Part shown: one piece after another, positions 59,131 to 64,000 of the stretch
Numbering within the stretch: position 1 is the stretch's first letter
Layout of the letters: every line of letters begins with the position of its first letter
NCBI GenBank assembly: GCA_050943495.1
Contig: JBMNPH010000002.1
Span: 62,001 to 126,000, forward strand
Direction of reading: 5' to 3'
From: Merdivicinus sp050943495
GTDB lineage: Bacteria > Bacillota > Clostridia > Oscillospirales > Ruminococcaceae
Length of the DNA: 64,000 bases
Position numbers and translations under genes: made by a program
Notes under the pieces: model-generated
The model's input: the letters and a program-made list of their open reading frames with translations, nothing else
The model's database searches: none
What the model was told of the DNA's origin: nothing

Positions 59131-60335
59131 TCCGTATCCTTCCTGATAATATTTTTGACCGCGACTTCTGCCTGTCCATCTGCAAATTGGATGGATAATT
59201 GATCCCCCGGACAAATCTGCGTGACCGATGAAACGACCTTTTTATCCAAGAACACTGCCGAATAACCACGTAATAAAACTTTTAAAGGATTCATTGCCTC
59301 TAGCGCCGCAACATTCTTTTTTAGTTCCGCGTGTCGCTGTTCCAGTATATAAGATCCTTGCCGGTTCAGTCTGGCAGATAGCTGATGCAATCTTTCTGTA
59401 ACGGAGGCCAATCGATTTTCCGGCGAATTCTTTTTCAAAGCGAAAGCAAACTGTAAATATTTCTGTTGCTGCTGGATTACAATTTGCTGTATGGATTGAT
59501 CCATACGATTTTGAAGATCCTGAAGCATGTCCAAAAGAGATTGTTTGCTGGGCGCAACCAATTCAGCAGCTGCAGATGGTGTTGGTGCCCTAAGATCTGC
59601 TACTTCATCCGCAATAGTGTGATCCGTTTCATGACCAACCGCAGAAATAATTGGAATTCTTGAATGATAGATTGCCCACGCGACTCGTTCATCATTGAAT
59701 GCCCACAAATCCTCCAGGGAACCGCCTCCCCTGCCAACTATCAGTACATCCAATGAAGCATTCTGTGCCTGTGAGATCGCCTCACAGATTGAGGCTGGTG
59801 CATCTTCTCCCTGTACCAATGCTGGAATCAAAATTAACTCGGCAATCGGATAACGGCGGCTCAAAATTTGGCAGATATCTTGCAGAGCAGCCCCATTTTT
59901 TGAGGTAACAACTCCGATACGCCTGGGAAGAGCAGGTAAAGGTTTTTTATGTGACAGATCGAATACCCCTTGCTTTTCCAATTTTTGCTTTAGCTGCTCA
60001 TAAGCGAGGTAAAGAGCACCAAGTCCATCTGGCTGCATATCCATGCAATTAATTTGACAAATCCCATCCCGTTCAAACAGCTGAATGTTGCCAAACAGGA
60101 TCACGTTCATTCCATTCTGTGGCAAAAAACGAAGATGCCGCGTATTCCATTGAAACATAATGGCTCGGATGGCTGCATTGCGGTCTTTGAGAGTAAAATA
60201 AAAATGTCCTGTTTTCATATGATGGGTAAAATTGGAAATTTCCCCACGAATAAATATATTTTTGAAAGCGGACTCTTCATCCAGCTTTTGTTTGAGCATC
60301 GCATTCACTTCTGAAACAGTGTGAATTGTGTTCAT
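59127..60335 (-). CDS. xseA: Exodeoxyribonuclease VII large subunit
   Basis: 402 residues. An N-terminal OB fold (IFIRGEISNFTHHMKTGHFYFTLKD), catalytic core with PRRIGVVTSKNGAALQDI, RGGGSLEDLWAFNDE and SAVGHETDHTIADEVADLRAPTPSAAAE, and a C-terminal coiled coil. Together with XseB it forms ExoVII. Its ATG overlaps the stop of the TsaD-like gene by 4 bp. Confidence 0.96.
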   Translation of the reverse strand: MNTIHTVSEVNAMLKQKLDEESAFKNIFIRGEISNFTHHMKTGHFYFTLKDRNAAIRAIMFQWNTRHLRFLPQNGMNVILFGNIQLFERDGICQINCMDMQPDGLGALYLAYEQLKQKLEKQGVFDLSHKKPLPALPRRIGVVTSKNGAALQDICQILSRRYPIAELILIPALVQGEDAPASICEAISQAQNASLDVLIVGRGGGSLEDLWAFNDERVAWAIYHSRIPIISAVGHETDHTIADEVADLRAPTPSAAAELVAPSKQSLLDMLQDLQNRMDQSIQQIVIQQQQKYLQFAFALKKNSPENRLASVTERLHQLSARLNRQGSYILEQRHAELKKNVAALEAMNPLKVLLRGYSAVFLDKKVVSSVTQICPGDQLSIQFADGQAEVAVKNIIRKDTE

Positions 60336-61276
60336 AAAGTACCGCCTTTTTGATAAAGAATAGACGCTAAAATGGCAATTCCAGCCGCATTGTCGGATGA
60401 ATACTGTGGCTGTGCAAAAACGCCACCAAAATCCTGTTCCATCTGTGGCCGGATTATGTCACTGGCCATAACACCGCCAGCATACAGGATCGGTAGTCTT
60501 CCAAACTCTTTCCATGCATGCACCGTCATTTCCGCTAATGCAGCCCGAATGGACTCCAAACAGTATCGTGCAATATAGGCTTTGGGACGGCCTTCTTTTT
60601 GAAAAGCAGCACATTTGTTTTCTATGCCAGATAAACAGCAATCCAACCCTTTCAATACAGGCTTAATCCGAATAGGTTCTGTCCATTCTGCCGCAAGTGC
60701 ACTCAATTGTGGTCCACACGGGAATTTTAAGCCAAGCATCAACCCAACTCGATCGACAGCCTGTCCTGCCTTGAGGTCCAAGGAACCCGCAATATGCTGA
60801 ATGGTAAAAAAATTTTCATCTGGCTGTACCAAAAGGAGATCCGTTGTACCACCTGATACATGGAAAGCCAAAAAAGGCTGATGAATCCAATCCATGTGAT
60901 TGGCACTGTAAAGGGCAGCCATGATGTGCCCTTCCTGATGAGAAAAACGATACAACGGAATTTGATTGACTGCAGTGTATACCTGCATTGAAGTTTCACC
61001 CACTAAGAAACAAGGCATGTAAGATCCATTTTCACGGCGGGGAAAAGCAGATACACCGGCAGCTTGAATTGGTAGATTGCCAATTCGATTAAATAAGCGT
61101 TCTGTCACCACACCTAGCTGCTTTACATGGGCAAATACAGCATCACTTTGTCGCAATCCCAGCGCACCATCTGCTGTAGGCAGCAGTTGTTTTTCCATTT
61201 CTATTTCAGATGAATCGGTAGAATATACGGCAACAGATGTGGTATAATTACTGGTATCTACCCCGATAAAATTCAT
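60332..61276 (-). CDS. TsaD/Kae1-like paralogue, function unknown
   Basis: 314 residues with an ASKHA fold like TsaD: FIGVDTSNYTTSVAVY start, the metal-site-like HQEGH, HVSGGTTDLLL, and C-terminal YAGGVMAS with SSDNAAGIAILA. The metal ligands expected in TsaD (two His and the DNAA Asp) are retained, but it lacks the standard SSCDETA, VPEIASRRH and DDAAGEA motifs. Not the t6A transferase, which is encoded at 37522. It recurs in clostridial nusB-xseA clusters. Role unknown. It overlaps nusB and xseA by 4 bp each. Confidence 0.8.
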   Translation of the reverse strand: MNFIGVDTSNYTTSVAVYSTDSSEIEMEKQLLPTADGALGLRQSDAVFAHVKQLGVVTERLFNRIGNLPIQAAGVSAFPRRENGSYMPCFLVGETSMQVYTAVNQIPLYRFSHQEGHIMAALYSANHMDWIHQPFLAFHVSGGTTDLLLVQPDENFFTIQHIAGSLDLKAGQAVDRVGLMLGLKFPCGPQLSALAAEWTEPIRIKPVLKGLDCCLSGIENKCAAFQKEGRPKAYIARYCLESIRAALAEMTVHAWKEFGRLPILYAGGVMASDIIRPQMEQDFGGVFAQPQYSSDNAAGIAILASILYQKGGTL

Positions 61277-61683
61277 GCTTTTTTCCGACTCCGTACAATA
61301 TTTCCCAAGACTCCATTTACAAAAGCCACATCATCCTCATGTGCAAAGGTAGTGGCAAGTTTGACACATTCACTGACAATAATATCATCCTCAACCCCGG
61401 TTTGATATATCATTTCATAAACCCCCAGTCGCAGGATGGCAAGGCTCACTTTAGAAATCCGATCTTTTGTCCATTTTTTCAGATAAGGTTCCACTGTTGT
61501 ATCAATTGCTTCTAGATTTTGCTGCACACCGCGGAACATGGTTTCCACTTCTTCTGTGATTTCCATTTCCTCACATTCGCGTGCAGTCTGGAGAATTTCT
61601 TCTACTGAATCCTCTGTGAAAATTTTTTCAAACACCAAAATGAAAGCATTCTCTCTCATTTGGTGACGGCTTATTTTTTTCAT
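61273..61683 (-). CDS. nusB: Transcription antitermination factor NusB
   Basis: 136 residues, all-helical NusB fold with HQMRENAFILVFEK at the start and KVSLAILRLGVYEMIYQ, VSECVKLATTFAHEDDVAFVNGVLG near the end. It binds boxA of rRNA leaders with S10. GGGAGGACAAC before the ATG gives a strong ribosome site. Heads the nusB-xseAB group. Confidence 0.95.
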   Translation of the reverse strand: MKKISRHQMRENAFILVFEKIFTEDSVEEILQTARECEEMEITEEVETMFRGVQQNLEAIDTTVEPYLKKWTKDRISKVSLAILRLGVYEMIYQTGVEDDIIVSECVKLATTFAHEDDVAFVNGVLGNIVRSRKKA

Positions 61684-61705
61684 GTTGTCCTCCCAGGCGG
61701 ATTAC

Positions 61706-62041
61706 TTATTCCGTTTCTTTCATACGGATGTCTGCGATCAAAACATTGACCCGGCTTACAGCAATACCTGTCATATCCTGAATCGTGTCTTTTACACGGA
61801 CTTGAATTTGCTTCGCGACATCTTTTAATCTGCAGCCATAGCAGCAATTAACCGCTACATTGACGACTGCAATTTCAACATCCAAGGAAATTTCAATCGG
61901 CATACGGAACCCTGCACCACACGCAGAGCATGCTGCAAGCGAATGGACACCTTCTATCTCACTTAAAACATTTTTTACAATAGTTTTGATCACATTCACA
62001 GAGATTTTCATGCTGCCGCTGGTTGTATTTTTCTGATCCAT
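61706..62041 (-). CDS. Asp23/Gls24 family envelope stress protein
   Basis: 111 residues. KISVNVIKTIVKNVLSEIEGV opens the typical Asp23 domain, continuing into EISLDVEIAVVNVAVNCCYGCRLKDVAKQIQ. This group (YqhY type) commonly lies just ahead of nusB in Bacillota and is linked to membrane lipid metabolism in B. subtilis. Four Cys residues in ACSACGAGF and CCYGC are unusual. The ribosome site (GGGG) is weak. Confidence 0.87.
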   Translation of the reverse strand: MDQKNTTSGSMKISVNVIKTIVKNVLSEIEGVHSLAACSACGAGFRMPIEISLDVEIAVVNVAVNCCYGCRLKDVAKQIQVRVKDTIQDMTGIAVSRVNVLIADIRMKETE

Positions 62042-62093
62042 AAACCAAACCCCACTTTCTGTTTCTCTTAAAGAATGCTGTTAATCATTTTAT

Positions 62094-62121
62094 ATTATAC
62101 CATAATTTTGCAAAGAAACAA
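62094..62121 (-). promoter_or_regulatory. Promoter of the nusB gene train
   Basis: Minus-strand TTGTTT (62121-62116), 16-bp spacer, TATAAT (62099-62094), about 50 bp before the Asp23-family start. It is the only clear start signal for the 12-kb group behind it. Confidence 0.6.
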
Positions 62122-62162
62122 CCGTTTTCTGAAAAAAAATCCTGTCTTTTGAATTTTTATGA

Positions 62163-62198
62163 AAAAATAAACGGTTCACAGGTATTCTGCGAACCGTT
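62163..62198 (-). terminator. Terminator of the spoIIIA operon
   Basis: On the minus strand a stem pairing ACGGTTCGCAG with CTGTGAACCGT (about 62197-62171, one G-U pair) is followed by TTATTTTTTC. It lies 9 bp after the spoIIIAH stop. Confidence 0.85.
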
Positions 62199-62206
62199 GT
62201 AATTTT

Positions 62207-62761
62207 TTATTGCACCTCACCGACGGAAACATTTTCTGCTAAAACATCGGTCTCTTCTAAAATAATATTCTTGATTTGAGCGGCCTGTTCCGCACTTAAT
62301 CCTTCTGTTTTGACCACAACCTTCACACTGTCATCGCTGACAATTGCCAGACAATCCTCAAATCCTTTTGCCTTAACCAATGTCTCGATATTTGCTTCGC
62401 TTTCCATTTGTTTGGAGACTTCCAGTGCTCGTGCGGTTGCTAATTCTTTTTCATCGTCACTCAATTCAGTATTCTGAAGAGTATTTGCCAGGGTTTCGAC
62501 TGCTTCATCTCGATTTTTTTGTCGTTCCAAGCGTGCTTCCACAAAATAATTTCCTTCTTCTGTCTCTGTAGAAGCGCTGGTTAGCTGTGCTTCCCCGTAA
62601 TGTTCTGGTTCTTCACTACCGGACACATTGGCTGCTGTTGTAATGTCGTATGGCTGCCCAGTTTGTGAAAACGTATAATTTAAATAAACAGCCGCGCCCA
62701 GCACCAGCACCAGTGAAGCTAGTACAATCTGTTTTTTCCCCACGATCATATTCAGTTTCAT
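62207..62761 (-). CDS. spoIIIAH: Stage III sporulation protein AH
   Basis: 184 residues. One membrane helix (~9-29), an acidic/serine linker and a C-terminal YscJ/FliF-like ring domain (~85-184: ALEVSKQMESEANIETLVKAKGF, SVKVVVKTEGLSAEQAAQIKNII). It forms the outer-forespore ring with SpoIIQ in the channel between mother cell and forespore. ATG 62761 follows AGGAGGAA. Last of the spoIIIA genes and followed by a terminator. Confidence 0.92.
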   Translation of the reverse strand: MKLNMIVGKKQIVLASLVLVLGAAVYLNYTFSQTGQPYDITTAANVSGSEEPEHYGEAQLTSASTETEEGNYFVEARLERQKNRDEAVETLANTLQNTELSDDEKELATARALEVSKQMESEANIETLVKAKGFEDCLAIVSDDSVKVVVKTEGLSAEQAAQIKNIILEETDVLAENVSVGEVQ

Positions 62762-62773
62762 CAAAAATTCCTC

Positions 62774-63334
62774 CTATGCTAATTTTGTTATGCAGACTTT
62801 TGCAGAACTGATTGCCAGTGCTGTCGTGACCGCATCCATGATTCGGCTGACTGTCACAGGATCCTCCCCTCCCTCACAGACAATGATCACCCCCTTTATT
62901 ACCGGTTCCATCTGTGTTCGGACCAGAGCTTCCCGCCCGTCTTTTCCATCCACCAGCACATAACTTTCAGCGCGACTTTCCCGCTCTGTTACGGCAGAAT
63001 CCGCCGAATGAGTGGAGTCAAATTCCGTTTTCTGTTCCCGGACATATAATGTTTCTCCGTTATTCTGCAGCGTCACCATAACCTCTGTTTTTCCAGCACC
63101 GCTAATTTTGCCGATAATATCCGTCAGTTCTTTTTGAAGGGAAGAAATATAGGCAGCTGAAGTAATTTGCGGAGATATGGTTTGCTCAGGTTCTTCCTGC
63201 TTTTTTCCGGCAAATTGAGAGAGAAATAGCAGGAAAATTCCGATCATCCCAATGACGACAATCCATTTCACACGCTTTTCGGGATCTTTCCAGATTGCGA
63301 AAAGTGAAGGAAGCCGCAGTTTTTTTTCATCCAT
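62774..63334 (-). CDS. spoIIIAG: Stage III sporulation protein AG
   Basis: 186 residues, membrane helix at ~24-42 (VVIGMIGIFLLFLSQFAG), then a ring-building domain with the typical GAGKTEVMVTLQN and IKGVIIVCEGG. SpoIIIAG forms a large ring in the forespore channel. The start overlaps spoIIIAF by 8 bp. Confidence 0.93.
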   Translation of the reverse strand: MDEKKLRLPSLFAIWKDPEKRVKWIVVIGMIGIFLLFLSQFAGKKQEEPEQTISPQITSAAYISSLQKELTDIIGKISGAGKTEVMVTLQNNGETLYVREQKTEFDSTHSADSAVTERESRAESYVLVDGKDGREALVRTQMEPVIKGVIIVCEGGEDPVTVSRIMDAVTTALAISSAKVCITKLA

Positions 63335-63836
63335 TTCCTTCTCCTCCTGTTTGTTTCTGAACTGTAACTGCCTGAACAGTCAGTCCGAATTCTTCTGCGA
63401 TTAAGTTTTGTGCTTTGGATATCTCCTCATTCGATTCTCCCGCCTCCAATACCACTTCAATGTTAGTAATATCTATGCGTTGTTCGTCCGCAATATGTGC
63501 TGTTACTTGGATTTTTTGTACTGCAATCTTGTTTTGAAGCAGTAGCGACACTCCTTCCTGTTCTAAAGTGGACGTAAAATTTTCCAAGAGCTGTTCTTTC
63601 GCTAATTGTTCCATATCTGCAACGGATTGTTCTATTTGTTTTTGATAGGAGGTATTGTCCCATTCTGCTGCGATCTTACCATTCCGAAAAGGCAAAATAA
63701 GGCAGAGAAGCAAAAATAGTCGTACTCCAAAGCGGGCATATCGATTCCAATCCCCTGACGGGAGCAGCATATGGAAAATCCCAGATATCACTAATGTAAC
63801 ACACAATGCAGCTGCAGCATTTTGAATTTCTTCCAT
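63327..63836 (-). CDS. spoIIIAF: Stage III sporulation protein AF
   Basis: 169 residues with two N-terminal membrane helices (~9-25 and ~34-50) and a C-terminal ring-like soluble domain (~90-165, EEISKAQNLIAEEFGL). Matches SpoIIIAF by order and size. AAGGAGG before the ATG is strong. Confidence 0.88.
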   Translation of the reverse strand: MEEIQNAAAALCVTLVISGIFHMLLPSGDWNRYARFGVRLFLLLCLILPFRNGKIAAEWDNTSYQKQIEQSVADMEQLAKEQLLENFTSTLEQEGVSLLLQNKIAVQKIQVTAHIADEQRIDITNIEVVLEAGESNEEISKAQNLIAEEFGLTVQAVTVQKQTGGEGNG

Positions 63837-63846
63837 ATATCCCTCC

Positions 63847-64000
63847 TTAAACAGGCATTCCCATCCAGAGCAGAATTGCAGTCGAGGATAGGATCATCAT
63901 ACCATAGCACAGAATTAATCCGCCTAGAACAGCCACGGCAGAAGAAACCGAACGAATCATTCCGGAAGCTCTAGTCTCCCCCAATAAATCTCCTACAGCA
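63847..64000 (-). CDS. spoIIIAE: Stage III sporulation protein AE, C-terminal end (truncated by window edge)
   Basis: Only the last 50 residues are visible on the minus strand, from the window edge to TAA (63849-63847). The segment is hydrophobic (LLGETRASGMIRSVSSAV, then LGGLILCYGMMILSST) and ends GMPV, typical of the C-terminal membrane helices of SpoIIIAE. It sits one gene ahead of spoIIIAF, as in all spoIIIA operons. Confidence 0.85.
   Translation of the reverse strand, partial: AVGDLLGETRASGMIRSVSSAVAVLGGLILCYGMMILSSTAILLWMGMPV

Noticed and set aside
1..64000. CRISPR arrays, insertion sequences, rRNA, tRNA genes
   Set aside because: I looked for regularly spaced repeats, transposase motifs, and clover-leaf-like segments ending CCA, and saw none.

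Overview
The window comes from the chromosome of a low-to-mid GC, Gram-positive anaerobe of the class Clostridia, most likely a gut-type Oscillospirales/Ruminococcaceae-like lineage (the order-level placement is inference). The evidence is a spoIIIA sporulation operon at the right edge, a YtaF-type sporulation membrane protein, GatCAB, two T-box leaders, Bacillota-style gene order (nusB-xseAB-ispA-dxs-tlyA-nadK-argR-recN), strong AGGAGG ribosome sites with some TTG/GTG starts, and intracellular glycosidases for host-type glycans. I see no phage, plasmid, insertion sequence, CRISPR array, rRNA or tRNA gene. The region is mostly housekeeping, with a few accessory pieces.

Layout. 1-536: end of an aspartate kinase gene. 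0.6-6 kb: three-gene glycosidase operon (GH151-like, GH36-like, GH29) for fucosylated/alpha-galactosylated glycans, then an esterase. 6.9-9.2 kb: ytaF, uppP with a coupled small Cys protein, and a PPC/DUF296 protein. 9.2-11 kb: a TrpB-like enzyme behind a T-box leader with a UGG (Trp) specifier. 11-16.1 kb: cinA, flotillin-like protein, Gfo/Idh/MocA oxidoreductase, azlCD. 16.3-19.5 kb: a three-gene membrane-stress-like module (SPFH with zinc ribbons, zinc-ribbon membrane protein, TPM-domain protein) resembling Bacillus ydjGHI but without PspA. 19.5-23.7 kb: glpK, an FAD-dependent oxidoreductase and a GT4 glycosyltransferase. 23.9-31.4 kb: ligA-gatCAB, Nudix hydrolase, nucleotidyltransferase, and a tyrosine recombinase preceded by a dif-like palindrome. 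31.4-33.9 kb: nucleoside hydrolase, dusB, a cupin and a small membrane protein, all on the minus strand. 34-43.9 kb: polA, GNAT, rimI, tsaD, an exported protein with an internal duplication, sbcD, sbcC and a ComEA-like protein. 44-50.6 kb: EEP-family phosphatase/nuclease, DUF1015 protein, thioredoxin reductase, a small basic protein, a Met T-box with metG, and a TatD nuclease.

50.6-62 kb is one compact minus-strand gene train (Asp23-family, nusB, a TsaD/Kae1 paralogue, xseA, xseB, ispA, PAP2-like, dxs, tlyA, nadK, argR, recN, CBS-domain membrane protein), with most genes overlapping by 4-17 bp or separated by a few bases. It joins isoprenoid synthesis (dxs, ispA), NADP supply, arginine control and recombination. 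62-64 kb holds spoIIIAH, AG, AF and the end of AE, closed by its own terminator. uppP (undecaprenyl recycling) links functionally to ispA/dxs. The two T-boxes tie trpB-like and metG expression to charged-tRNA levels.

The points most worth a second look are the dif-like site next to the Xer gene, the PspA-less ydjGHI-like module, the second TsaD-like protein, the duplicated-domain exported protein beside sbcDC, and the fucoside glycosidase operon with its operator-like palindrome. No wholly new system could be demonstrated from sequence alone.
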